From Dermatemys mawii (Eukaryota > Chordata > Testudines > Dermatemydidae): DNA of 64,000 nt. A program made the position numbers and the translations under genes. The notes beneath the pieces are model-generated. The model saw nothing but the letters and a program-made list of their open reading frames with translations. It did no database searches and was not told where the DNA came from. Shown one piece after another: positions 46,171-58,600 of this stretch (its first letter is position 1; each line of letters begins with the position of its first letter). The stretch lies in the NCBI GenBank assembly GCA_007922305.1, contig ML677341.1, forward strand, positions 66,978,409-67,042,408. The letters run 5' to 3'.

Positions 46171-48984
46171 CTCTCGCCATTCTGCCATTGAGCTGTGTGG
46201 CTCAGCAGGTGTTTGTGCTTTACTTTTCGGAGCTTTCGGGATTGGAACTTGCTTTGTCAGGTCGTCTGCCTCCATTTCTCATGCTTCTAAAAGAGCATCT
46301 AGGAAATGTGTTTCCAGCGGAGGTTTGTGGGGTTTTAATTTGACTGTCTGCCCTGAATAGAACCCTCCCCCATTTTAATTAGGCTACATCATTGGGTCTT
46401 GTATGTTTTTCTTATACTAACGGTTTGGTGGCTTTTATAACTTTAAATTGCCACGTAGCCCTCCAAGCGCCTGGGCTGGGAAGCTGTAGCGTGTGTTCTT
46501 TCCCATATTGTACCTTACAGTTACTTATGAAGGAGGCAAACAAATAGATAACTGCACCAGCAAAATTAAGTAAGGGAAGGAAAACGGAGACTCACTTGAG
46601 CAGATTGCTACGCAGCCTGTATGAATGTATCAGAAATGCATATTGAGGTTACAAATGTAATCGGAAAACCCATTTAATCTTGTTTACCCTTATCAAGCCT
46701 TTAATACTCCTCTGTATTTCCTGCCCACTGATTCCTGGCCCTGCTGTTGGCTCCTATATTTCCCTAAAAGGGTTCTTAAAGCCATAGCCACAGTATAGAT
46801 CGCCAAGGGGAAGCCAGGGGGGGAAAAAAGGATCCTGAAAGTCTTGATTATTATTATTACTTATTAACAAACTAAATGACAGCCCAAGTGTAAGAGGAAC
46901 ATCTTGACAAAAGAACAAACTACAGTGAGAAACTGCCAATGAGGCTGATCCGTGCAGGAAGTATGGAGTAGATCTATTTGTGCTGTGAAATTAGGCACTG
47001 ACATAATTCCCACTCCCTTTACGGTGAGGTGGAGACAGGAAACAATTTAGACACTGTGGAAGGTCCTTTTCAATCTCTGTGTTGAGCAGTTTGGCCCCAG
47101 CAGCCCTGAGTTCCTCTTCAAGACCCCTCGCCTATCCACACTTACATTCCAGTTAAAGAGAGTTTCTGCTCTGCTGCTGACAGTGAATCAAGTTGACCTG
47201 TATATAAACTGTCAGTTATTCCCCTGCCTCTGAACTCTGTCTAGAGCTTCTCTTTTCCTTAGGCTGGGAGTTCTCAATGGAAGCCCTCCTTCTGCAGTGT
47301 TTGAAAAGCACCTAGAACAGGAGGGGCACCACCATTAATTGATCATTCATAACAGTAACAGTGGGTTTGCTCCACTGGGAGCCCTAAGGTAGGTAGCCTG
47401 CCAGCCACTGACATTGTTTTAAGAATGTGTCACTCCATCAGTGCTTCACGATGAGGTAGCCACCACTCCTTGAGCTATAGTGTAGACCCCAAACTAGCAG
47501 TTAACGTGTACCCTGAGGTAGCTGCAGTGAAGACATTCGGCCTTGGGAAGTTGCAACAATCGAGACATGGTGGTCTCCGGTGCCTTCCCATAAACCCATT
47601 GACCAGAGGTGGATTATCAATCTGCCTCTGCTCAGCTCCTTCCTCCACTCTGCTCAGCTTCCTGCTTGCAGTTTCTCCAGCTTCACCCTTCTCCAATGCT
47701 TGATACAGCAGAACAGTGCCCCCTAACAAGGCTGTATCTTAGCGTGCAGCCATGCAACCATACAAACATATGTGAATCTTGGTGCAGCTTTAGGCTGCAC
47801 CTTGGGATAGTTGTATTCTTTGTCACAGCTAGATACACAATAGAGTTGATGAGGGGCATGGCAGCACAGTCTGGGGTCATGCTATTGCAGGTTAGGTTAC
47901 CACAACACCCTAACTGACCCTGTGATTGCTTATCCCCACGCTTAGCATGCGGTGAAGGCAGATGCTGTGCTCCGATGGTGGTAGGAGCTCCACAGGGCAG
48001 CCCCTTTTTCCTGTGAACTTTCCTTTTCCTGGGTTTCAGGTTAACAGCTGCCAGCCCCTTCCTGGAGCCTTTTCCCACCCAGCTATGACTTGTCAGAAAT
48101 ATCTCACCACTTATTCCTGGCTGCTGTACCCAGGAAAGATGGGAAGCATAGAGCTGGTTTATGGCAGCAAGCTGAGGGAAGGGAAATTGCCTGGTCTCTT
48201 TAGGGAAAGCAGGCTTGTAGGAGGGATTCTCTGCTGTGTTGGCCCTTGATGTATAATTTAGCTCTAATGTGTTGCATAGTACAGAAGATCTTGCTGATTC
48301 TACTGATGAAAACACTATATAAAAGCTAGGTATTATCATCACTTGTCATTTCCAGTGCTTTTTGATCTTGAATACAGAACAGATCAAATTGCTGCTGTTA
48401 GGGAGAGGGATTGGTTTACCCCCAAAAAAATCCTTTACATTTTTCTTTTCTTCTCAGAAAGTTTTGAGCTGCCTCTGTGTATTCTTCATAACGTACCATA
48501 TGCAGATATTCTTTGGGAAGTGATACCACCACTTTGGACAGTCAAGATTTTCTGTGTAAGACCTGAACATGTTTCCTGTACTGCCAAGAATGTATATATA
48601 TGAAGACATAAGATTGTAACTTTTGAGCAAGTCACTTTCTTTAACCATTTGAAATTTTCTGTTTCTGAAGTTCTCTATTAATATATTAGACACTTGTCTT
48701 ATACTGTGTACTTCTTTGTATCAGCTGTATACTATATTCTTCCTTTCTCTCATTAAAACCTGTTCTTCCTCATCTGTCTTCTGTGCTTCTTTTGTTACTA
48801 ATATCTCCAGCATGATCATGGATTGGCCCAGAGTATAAATGTCAATTTTTCAGCCTTGCTGCTATGAGCCCCATATGTAACAAGGATCATATTTGCAATC
48901 TATAATATTGTCACAGTTAAGGTACTATAGTAGGGCTGTATAATATTATTTTAGTACAATTTATCCAATTATTACAAACACAAT

Positions 48985-49412
48985 TAAAGGTCTAGAAAAC
49001 ATGACCTAGGATAGAAGATTGAAAAAATTGATTTCATTTAGTCTGGAAAAGACAAGACTAAGAGGGGACATGATAATGGTTTTCAAGTACGTAAAAGGTT
49101 GCTACAAGGAGAAGGGAGAAGAATTGTTTTTCTTAATCTCTGAGGATAGGACAAGAAGCAACAGGCTTAAATTGCAGCGAGGGCGGTTTAGGTTGGACTT
49201 TAGAAAAAACTTCCTAACTGTCCAAGTGGTTAAGCATTGGAATAAAATGTCTAGTGAGGCTGTGGAATCTTCATCATTGGAGATTTTTAAGAGCAAGTTA
49301 GACAAGTGCCTGTCAGGAATGGTCTAGGTAATTAGTCTTGCCACGAGTGCAGGGGACTGGACTAGATGACCTCTCGAGGTCCTTTCCAGTTCTGTGATTC
49401 TATGATTCTATT
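48985..49412 (+). mobile_element. CR1 LINE 3' end fragment
   Basis: The 102-aa frame at 49019-49327 reads 'TRLRGDMIMVFKYVKG', 'SEDRTRSNRLKLQRGRFRLD', 'FRKNFLTVQVVKHWNKM' and 'SSSLEIFKSKLDKCL', the standard C-terminus of CR1 reverse transcriptase. It is followed by 'TGGACTAGATGACCTCTCGA', 'GGTCCTTTCCAG' and the CR1 terminal repeats TGATTCTATGATTCTAT. The copy is 5'-truncated, as is usual for this family. Confidence 0.88.
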
Positions 49413-49599
49413 TAAGTGTTGACAAAGTGCTCATTGTACAGACATTGTACAAGATACAGAAGATGATCCCTGCTTGGAGGAGCTACAGTCTAAGTAGATG
49501 GACGACATACAATAAAATGGGAGATGAAACCCAGAAGAAGGTTCTGTCTTAGAGCAATTTTGTCTTTAGTCTCAAGGGTAGGTGGCAGCATTTTTACTG

Positions 49600-49935
49600 A
49601 TGTGCATTAGTACTTCTAGGCAGTATGGGAGAAGCAAGTTTTGGGGTGAGATTTGGAAAAGGAAAAGTGGACACTAATGGGATAAGAAGGGAGTTCCAGA
49701 CATAGGTGACTGTGGAAGAAGGCATAAGCATGAGACAGACACTAAGGGAGTGATGAGGTGGTAGCAAGTGAACAGAAATGAGAGCAGAGATCGAGATGAG
49801 GGAAGAGTTATGCTAACCTTTGAGAGGAAGGACAGAGAAGCTTGAACTCCATATGAAGATGATAAGAAGCCAATGAAAGGATTGGACTGAGCAGCAAGCA
49901 AGAAAGAGATTCTCTGTAGTGTGAACCCGCACTTC
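49600..49935 (+). repeat. old interspersed repeat, same family as 5345-5545
   Basis: 'GGGAGTTCCAGACATAGGTG', 'GAAGAAGGCATAAGCATGAG' and later 'GAAGATGATAAGAAGCCAAT' follow the pattern seen near 5345. A further related stretch is at about 51120-51330. The family is not assigned; an L2-like origin is possible. Confidence 0.4.
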
Positions 49936-51776
49936 CATTAAACTTGGAAATTTTTTTTTTTTTCTGGCTTTTGCCCAACTCAAAGGCAGAAAAGAAATTA
50001 TTTTCTTCTTCATCTCTCCCTACATCACAGTCTATTAGAACACGCTACAGACATATTTTTGTGAACTACACCTCACTCTTCTGCCTCTGAGCTCTGAAGC
50101 AGAGATTTCCACAGCAGTTGTCTCTAAGGGCTCTTATCCACACCCCTGAAGGACATAAGTTACACCGACATAACTAGTAGCATAGACATCTCCGTCATTT
50201 CCAAGAGAAGTTTGGCCTTACACATAAACCAGTCAGTTTCTTGCCATCTTTAGATCCTAAATCTTCCCACACCCTAGAAAAACAAGGTCAAGGCGGTAAT
50301 GTTCTATTGTGTAGAAAGCCTGATGTATTGCTGTTATATGGGGGATGTAGGAAGAGATGCAAAGGATCAAAACCTCTGGATCTAGGTAGATTAAATCAAC
50401 TGTCTTATTGAGATCCTACTGAAAACAAAGGATCCACAGGTACAGGTACTTTATGGACAGGGAAACAAAGCCCTGCATAAAGTGGCTTACTGAGCAGCTA
50501 CAAAATTGGCATGTTTCTTTTATGCCTCCTTCAGACATCCTTCAGGCATCCTTTGGTGCTCCCTCTTTAAGACCCTTCTGTTTTTTAAAAAATAAATGTG
50601 TCCACAATCAGCTTGATATTATGTTACCATGGTGGACTTTTTCCCTCTCTGGATTGTTGTTGGATGTTCTTAACTGTTTGCTACTTCCCAACAGCTACCA
50701 GTCCAAGGGGGCAGCAGAGTCCCATGACAGGGAAGGATAAAATAAGTTTCTTTACATATGATTTTGCCTCCTTTGAATCTGTATCATACACCAGATATTA
50801 TGTCTGGCAACTTGTGAATGTTTTGCCATGTGGCGATAGTAAACAGTCCTGTTCAGATTTCCTGGTGGGGGAGAGAGGCTGTGGCAAATCTGGTTTTATT
50901 TCACGTTTTGTGAGGAGAGGGGAAAGCACGTTAGCTCTTGAAAAAATCAGGCTGAATCTCTGTAGTTTCTAGCTTTCTTTCAATCTTCTTATCTTTGGAT
51001 TCCTAACCTGGGAAGCAACATCAATGCCATTTATCAGGCATGCCAAGAGAGGGTGCTAAGAGGCCGACCGGCCTAGCAGGGAGAGAAGGAACCTTTTGCT
51101 TCTCCATAAGACAAAATTGCAGGTAAGAGAAATATTTTTTTAGCCAGTGTTCTGAATGGACTGGAATGGGGAGCCAGGTGAAAGGCCAGAGAGGAAAATA
51201 ATGCAGTAGCTGGGGCAGAAGATGTGCAAGGCATAGAGGGGCATTTTAGTGTTAGAAACAGAAGGGAGGAAGTATTAGATTCTTGACGTGGTGGAGAGAG
51301 AATCAGTTTGGACTGGACACTTCCTGGAAGTTCAGGGAGACAGGAACTAAAAAAATGATATGGGGTCATGAGCCTGGCTCATGGTGGTGATGCAACAGCA
51401 ATGGAGGGGGGGCACAAGAGGAGACCTTATTGGGGAGGGGGATTTACTAAGGTAGAGAATAGAGCTCAGACACGCCATGTAACTGTTGGGTAACCTACAA
51501 AGAGGCAAACTGTTGGTTCTGGTAGCTGTATTAATTACATAAATATGCACACACAGCCCTCCGGCTGCTCTAAGCCTAGTGACGCACACAGAGCTTCCTT
51601 TTCCACTGCTTTATCATCGTTTCAGAGATAACGCTGATTTGTGTGGCAAAGATGCTAATTAGTTAGGTTCAAATAAAGAAAACAGCATTAGCACGAGCCG
51701 GCAGTTCTGGAAAAGGCTCCCCTTCTGGACTCTCACGCCAGTACCATTCCATCCCCTGCACTTTTCTCCCGCTCCT

Positions 51777-51885
51777 TGGGTAAAATGTCTTGTTAATTTA
51801 ACATTCGATACATTATCTCTTTGGGAAATTATCTCTTTGGGTAAAATGTCTTGTTAATTTAACATTCGATACATTATCTATTGGG
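51777..51885 (+). repeat. 61-bp tandem duplication
   Basis: The unit starting TTGGGTAAAATGTCTTGTTA and containing ACATTCGATACATTATCT occurs twice with a 61-bp period (about 51777 and 51838). The copies are identical over roughly 50 bp, so the duplication is recent. Confidence 0.85.
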
Positions 51886-52340
51886 GAAGGGCACTATCTT
51901 ATCTATCTTGGACATGAAATTGTGATCTCATAGGTCATTTCTATCTCTAACAATTTCTGTCCCTTCTCTTCCATGCTAATTAGTTACGTGCAATAGGTCC
52001 ATTTTGGGTGTGCATCCCAGGATTAAATAGTAGTCCAAAGGGTATCCGAAATATCTTGACCTCTTGGATCTGTGTATTAAAACCCAGGCTAGAAAGCTTA
52101 AAAGAACAATTCCTTGCAATGTTTCTAGTAGCTTCTGCTTCCGTTTGGGATGGAAATGCTAAAAAAACAGCCTCTGACCTGGTATTTTGCCTCTGTTCCT
52201 GCCTGGCACTTAGAAACAACTGACCCATGTGAAAACTGGGGACAGAAGGGAGAGGTTGTAAGGAGAAATGCAAAGTTCCAAAAAGTTCAGGTTGAGTTTG
52301 GGTGGAGAATGCCTATCCTGCCCAGCAAGAGAATTAACTA

Positions 52341-52616
52341 AGGGTATGTCTACACTAACCGCCGGATCGATGGGTAGCGATCTATCCATTGGGGGTCGAT
52401 TTATTGCATCTAGTCCAGAGCGCTTGCCTGTCGACTCCGGTACTCCACTGCTGTGAGAGGCGGAGTCGACAGAGGAGCGGCAGCAGTCGACTCAGCACTG
52501 TGAAGATGCTGCGGTAAGTGGATCTCAGTACGTCGACTTCAGCTACGCTATTCTCATAGCTGAAGTTGCGTAACTTAGATTGATTCCCCCCTTCCCCTGC
52601 AGTATAGACCAGGCCT
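52341..52616 (+). mobile_element. MITE, TGTCTACAC-type family
   Basis: It starts AGGGTATGTCTACACTAACC and ends CAGTATAGACCAGGCC. The core words GTCGACTTCAGCTACGC and GAAGTTGCGTAACTTAGATT are shared with 8977-9256 and, inverted, with 8620-8899. The - strand 127-aa frame across it is a shadow. Confidence 0.68.
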
Positions 52617-52915
52617 AAGGCTACGCCTACACTAGCACTTTTGTCGCTATAACTTATGTCGCTCAGGGGTGTGAGAAAAACACACCTCTGAACGACATAA
52701 GTTAAACTGACATAAGTGCCAGTGTGGACAGCACTATTCAGCAGGAGAGCATCTTCCGCTGACACAGCTACTGCCGCACGATGGGGGTGATTTAATTATG
52801 TCGATGGGAGAGCTCTCTCCCGCCGGCTTAGGGCAGCTACACAAGAGATCTTACAGCAGCATGGCTGAAGCAGTACAGCTGTGCTCCTGTAAACTCTCTA
52901 GTGTAGGCAAGGGCT
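52617..52915. mobile_element. MITE, second TGTCTACAC-type element abutting the first
   Basis: The left end GGCTACGCCTACACTAGCAC and the right end CTCTAGTGTAGGCAAGGGC are inverted repeats. The interior contains 'CTCAGGGGTGTGAGAAAAAC', mirrored by 'ACACCTCTGAACGACATAAG' as an inner hairpin. It starts directly where the previous element ends. Confidence 0.65.
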
Positions 52916-54184
52916 GGCCTAAATCACTGTTTGCCTAACTCCACTTTTTTTGAAGCCAGTGGGATTTCACCGCTGACTTCAATGGGAGCAGAGTCAGGCC
53001 CTGAGTGCTTTGGAAAATATACCATTAATTATCTGCCATATCTTATCCCTAACCTCTCTCTCCCTCCAGTACGTGTTTTAGCTGTTCACATGTGAAGTGA
53101 CAAGTTTACGTCAGTGAAAATATGACCCTAACCAGGCTGGTGGCTATTTCCTGCCATTTTTCAGTTCAAGTCAATGAGATTTTATTGGCATGACAAGCTA
53201 AATCTATATTAAAAAAGACAGATCCCTCTGGTATCTGTCAGAGGTAGCTAAAATCTTCCCAGCAAAGGGCTGTAACCTGTATCTGGGGCAATATCTCATG
53301 TCCTTTTGCCATTACTGCCCAATGGTTAATTCTAGGTTGCTCTTTCCAAGCTGTTAACACAAGAATGATCTAGACAATGACCACACAATATAAGGGGTCA
53401 GCTGATGTTGGAATCTAGTGGCATTTGTGTTTGTACCCAGCACATTGGGGTTCTGATTGGATGGTAGCCTTTTGGGCACAATTGCTATAAAAAGAATGAG
53501 AGGTTTCCCAGGGGCTGCATATTAATGTATATTGGGGGGGGAAAAGCCATTGGTTTTGCTTCTGTTCCTACCTTGCTCTCTGCCTTTTTCAGAGGGAGTT
53601 TTGGGAGTTTCTGTAGAATGAGTGGCAGGCTTTGAGTTTGCTTTAACTCATTATAATGCTTCCCAGGCTGTGCGCTAAGTGTGCTGCTGGGAAAAAATTA
53701 AACCTGGGCTGCTCTGCTCTGATTTGTGCTTCTAAAACATATTTGTGGTTATTAACTACAAATGACAGAAAAGTAAGTTGCCAAGAGACTTTATGGATTT
53801 TAAAGTATTTTGTCTTTCAATTTTCGTGCATAGTTCCAAAAAGGCAAACCTGGCATACCTTAAAAAGGCCAAGTACAAATCAGCCTGTTTACAAAGAGGA
53901 ACAGCAGACCTTGTCTGAACCTGCACCTAGCTCCCAGGATCTCCTCGATACAAGACAATAGCAGAATTTGCTAAAAATAATTCTGCAGCCTGCATGAGAT
54001 GGGAAATAAACAATCCTATCTGTACTACTACAGCTAATACGTGAATGTGTCATAAACAGCATCCCTTTGATATTGAAAATAGTGCCTGTGTTGTTTTGGA
54101 TTGCAACAAATTACATTTAAAAAACTGGACAAAGAAACCAAAGCTCTCAGAATGAGGTGATGAGATACAGGAAAAGCAAAATAC

Positions 54185-54327
54185 CTGAACCTGAAATCGT
54201 TGGGTAGACAGTAGCCCATACGGTAATCGCTCCTGGTCTTTGCTATTTGTTTTTGAAGGTCTTTAGCTGACTTGCTATATCCATTGAAAATATAATTGGC
54301 AAAGAGCAGTTTTCCCTGAATGTACAT
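54185..54327 (-). CDS. exon of an unrecognised - strand gene
   Basis: On the - strand the acceptor CTTGGCAG precedes ATG TAC ATT CAG GGA, and the exon reads MYIQGKLLFANYIFNGYSKS then AKDLQKQIAKTRSDYRMGYC and LPNDFRF plus AG. The donor is GTATTT, with a second possible GT six bases earlier. Its 143 nt give 47 codons plus 2. The upstream exon at 63046-63162 ends in phase 0 and this one starts in phase 0, and together they read as one continuous globular protein segment. The residue composition (aromatic-rich strands, a basic helix) looks like conserved coding sequence. I do not recognise the family. The initial ATG is probably internal. Confidence 0.72.
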
Positions 54328-54484
54328 CTGCCAAGGAACAGAGAAAAAGTCCAGAATATTATTATTTAAATGAAGACATCAGGTTGAGGAACTGAAAAGA
54401 ATGACTCTGAAATAGCCTAGCTATTTACATGAATTGCTCTTTGAGCTTTTGGCCTTTCATTATTTTATTAAAATGTCATACTTC

Positions 54485-54900
54485 TGAAGTGTCTTGGAGC
54501 CAGGATCTCAAAGCACTTCATTCCTCTGCATATGGGACAACATTCCGTATGGTGCTTCATGAACTAACAAACTACACAGCTACCTGCCCTGAGAACATTA
54601 CAATCTAGATTAGGTAAGGCATGATATGGCATAAGGAAAGTAGTCTGAATGGGATGGAAACTGGCACAATATAATGTCATGAGGGTACTTTGTACCCATT
54701 GTGTTAGTTCAGTGTTTTAATCAATCTTTTTGGAGAGGACAGGAATGGGAAATTGTGCCACCTCTTCCTCAACCCTTTAAAGACATCAATGAAACCTCAC
54801 ACTACACTCATCAAGTAAGTATTATACCCCATTTTAAAGATGAGTAAGCTGGGATTCAAAGAGGTAAGTGACTTGACCAAGGTCACGCAATAAGTGCTTT
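54485..54900 (+). repeat. MIR-like ancient SINE pieces
   Basis: 'ATCTCAAAGCACTTCATTCC' and later 'CCCCATTTTAAAGATGAGTA', 'AAGTGACTTGACCAAGGTCA' follow the MIR layout, with about 200 bp of insertion or divergence between them. Confidence 0.6.
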
Positions 54901-55489
54901 AGACTTGCAGGATTTAGACTGCACTGTTCCTGCTTCACAGACACACTTCAGATCCAAAGCCAGATCCAGACATAAACTAAGTCTTTTGAAATCATCTCTC
55001 CTTGACAACTAATACAGAAGAATAAAGGTAATTAGCGCAGTTTAAAAAAAAAAGTATTTTGCAAAAATATTCAAAATTTTGTACTTGTTTTCAGTTATGA
55101 AATATTCTGAGATGACCCATTTTTAATATTTTTGCAACTTTTTAACATTTTATTGAAAACATTATCAAAATGATTATCAACAATTTGCATTTACCAAAAA
55201 CTGTGTTTTTCAGCATTTATTGAAAACCCTGGATTTTGGTAAATGAAAAATACTGATAACATTTTCATTAATGTTGTCAATGAAAAAAGAGGCACCAATT
55301 TTCTTCAGAAATGAAACTACACATATATAAAATATAATGTATAATATATATTTGCAAATTTTATATATTGATAAAATTTTTCTCACAATATTTGTTTGCA
55401 AATATACAGACCACAATTTTCAAACCAATATGTTTATAAAAAGGCTATTTTTATTTGAAAATGTTTTGATTTGGCTCTGATAATTAATT

Positions 55490-55645
55490 GCCCTTAACAT
55501 CTTTCATCCAAGTATCTCAAAGTGCTTTCCATAGGAAGGGAAGTACAGGTATGATGCCAGTTTTGCCAATGGGAATTATGGCAGAGTGATTAACTGACTT
55601 GCTCAAAGTATGAGAGCAAATCAGAGTTAAAGAGAAGAATAACTG
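55490..55645 (+). repeat. MIR-like ancient SINE piece
   Basis: 'AGTATCTCAAAGTGCTTTCC' then 'GTGATTAACTGACTTGCTCA' has the same order as the copy at 54485-54900. Confidence 0.5.
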
Positions 55646-58600
55646 CCTCCATTTCTCAGTACTGAGAGTCGTACAGGTTGGCAAGCACCAAATGTTGGTA
55701 AGATCTTACTGATGGTGGTTAGTATTTCAGTCCATGTGTGAGATTCTGCTTTGAAAATCAAGTTTGCATCACCAAAACCATGTTGTGTGACACCATGTGT
55801 ACTAGACCCTGGTTGACAGAAGTCTTTTAGTTATTTGCTACTAACTGTCTACTCCTTAAATTCCGCAGATAACAAAAACTCCATGTATAATAGTTTGCTG
55901 TCTGAAAAGGAGTTTGCCTCTGTTTCCCTGTGTACTATCTGCAAGGGAAGCAGCAAGAATTGGTTTTAATATTTTAACAATAATAAAAGCAAAGTAAAAT
56001 GTAAATTTTGGTGATGTAGGATAGACAAAGACAGATTTTTGGTTGTGTTTATTTTATTTGTGCTACAATCTGTTTGGAAAGTGGGGAAGGAGGGCAATGC
56101 ATGCAGGGTATGTAACATTATCCAGAACTGACAGCGTCTAATATGTGCTGTAATGCAGAGGCTGGACTGGAGTTAACTAGATGCAGCAGCAACTCCCCCT
56201 TGCAGTCGTTCCTTTCCTTTGTGGGTTTCGGTCTCAACTTTTATGCTGGCTACATCTGTGTTCAGTTACAATATTTGTCTGCTGATAGTGACCTTATATA
56301 TTGGGCACAATGAATCAAATGAAAAGCTAGTACAACTTCATGAAATCAGTGGAATCATCATAGTGCTGAATGCAGCCCAACCTCTGCAAGACTGGATCTG
56401 CATGCTGTGACCAAGGCACTCCTCTCAGAATTTCTACATGGTTTCCCCTTAAATCAGTAACAATTATTATTAACAAAATACCACTAGAGCCAAACGCACG
56501 ATCCCCTGCATTTAATCTGTACTCCCAACATGGAAGCTGGCATTGAAAGGGGATGGGAGAGGTTTACCATGGCCCGGGTCACCCACAAAAATGAAGAGGG
56601 TTTTTTTTTGGTAATGAGTAACAACGTGATTCTGCTCTGTGCTGAGCACCCACAACACCTCAAGAAGTCAATCAAAAACAACACTAATTGGCACTTCCCC
56701 AGGGGAACTCAGCACCCCACAGGACAATGCCCTACATTTTTGGGGTCTTTTTTTTAACTTGAGAATCTCTAAGCTGAATACCATCACAGCAGATACAAGA
56801 GAAGACCAATACTTCTTACCCAATTGCTGAAGCTGCTCTTCATTGAGCCAGCCTGTGGATGGTTTATAAATGGGGCTCTAAGAAAAGCTTACTGAGGTAT
56901 CTGCTACAAAATGAATATGGACAGAGCTGTTCTTTGTTTTTCCTCTCTGTCTTAAAAATGATGATAGAATACTGGGTCTGAGTCTCTCAGTAAGGCCCTT
57001 TACACCATTCTGGGGCCTAGTGTAAATGAGAATTAGCCCCACAGAGTTAAAACCACTGAAATAACACAAATCACTAAGTTCAGGGTATATCCCAAACTGC
57101 TCATGTTGTGGGAAGTCCCAAATGGTTCACAACTGGAAACATCTGGCTCGCTTCACAGAAGCTTCTCAGCAGGCAATACACTCCTAGTCAAGATGTTTTG
57201 AATTTTTAGTGTAACACATATTAAAGTAACAATGGGTGTATTCACTGGAAGAAGATCCCTGGGGTTACTGGATTTTCTTCATTTTGTGCTCAAACCAAGG
57301 TTTGTTTGTTTGGAATGTAACCAGTGAAAAACACAACACGGGATACCACTTTTAATGGAGAAATGGGAGAAACCCTTGATAATCTCAGGCATTTTTAATT
57401 TTGTAGGTGAAAGCAGACAGAGTAATATTGTTCCACGTATTTGTGACCCATTTTTCTTTCAGTCAAAAAGCGTGTAGTGGTGATACCACAAAGGACTCTA
57501 GCAAAAAGCTCTGAAGCCATTGTTGAGAGGGTCACTCTTCACACACAAGCATTTGGAAGCCTAAGCAGAGAATTACGTTGGGAGCAGGGCACTACTGCAG
57601 TGTCTTGCCTGGCACTGCTTCTTCTGTATGCTTCCAGAACAGTATGGGTTAAACAGCATAAGTTTTGTAGCCAAAGGAACTCCCCTCCCATCTTGTGATC
57701 CACTCTCATCTTTAACTCTCTTTGGCCGCGATGTGTGAGAGAGAGGAAGTGGCAAAAATACTCCGCTTCAAGCACTGACTGCAAGCTGAATGCAAACCGC
57801 TCGGATCATGTTTCCAGAGGCAAACTCTGCATGCACATTTTACCTCAGGTATTCCGAAGGGGAACATGACTCTCTCCTAGTTTTCCTGCCAACACCGAGC
57901 CAAAATTATGTGAGTTTCTTTGTGTTCACAGAATTCACTGAAAAGGTTCACAAAGTCCAGGCCAGGATGTACCAGTGGAAGTCCAATGTTGTCAGGAGCA
58001 GCAGCACAATATACGTGTTTCTCTTAGCAGTCCAAGTGCTTCTGTAATAATTTGCATATCGTAACTGAAACTGAGACGGGGACATATGAGCCTTGGTGTT
58101 GCCCACCTTCACATTCCCCCAGTTAGCATTTACCTAACTCTTCTCCACTAGACTGCAGTCAGCCCCTCCCCTTCCGATGGACTCCCTCTCATCGTTCATG
58201 CAAAAACATGGCTAAATTACCTAAAATATACTAACCTGAACCATTTTTTTCGTATTGCTTTCCCCCATCTTCAGTCCTTGCTCTGCTGATTCCTGTGTAA
58301 TTTTATTTGTTTTTTCTCTTTCTTCCTGTCTGTTGCTTACCTAGCTCTCAGCCTTTGGCTTACCTAGGCTTTTGCTATCTGAGCACTATCCTTTCTCACG
58401 CCTCTCCAATTCTTCATTCCACTTTCTTTCCACAGTTCTTTCTTTTGCTCTTTCTGTGCCTATCCCAACATGCACCAGCAGACTTCAGCCACCCTGGACG
58501 CAGATTACATATCCTGCTCCCTATGCAGGGAATGCATGCGTAGCTTCAACCTGCTGCTTTTTCCTGCTCTTGGGATCCTCCGTGAAAACTCTGCAGTTGG

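Larger units (their letters stand above)
38411..54184. other. intergenic region between VEZT and an unrecognised - strand gene
   Basis: No exon was recognised in these 15.8 kb. The region holds a mariner-like MITE, foldback copies, a TGTCTACAC MITE cluster, a CR1 3' end, an unassigned 330-bp repeat, a 61-bp tandem duplication and possibly an LTR-like stretch at 45.5-46.15 kb. The 3' exons of the - strand gene must lie here but were not identified. Confidence 0.6.

Noticed and set aside
38411..54184. search for a miR-331-like hairpin or METAP2 exons, expected near VEZT in mammals
   Set aside because: Neither the mature miRNA words I remember nor METAP2-like coding was seen. miR-331 may be mammal-specific, and METAP2 may lie beyond the window.
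57477..57698. possible + strand exon (VIPQRTLAKSSEAIVERV...) after a TTTCTTTCAG tract
   Set aside because: The acceptor-like tract is attractive, but no partner exon, donor or known family was found and the codon pattern is not convincing.
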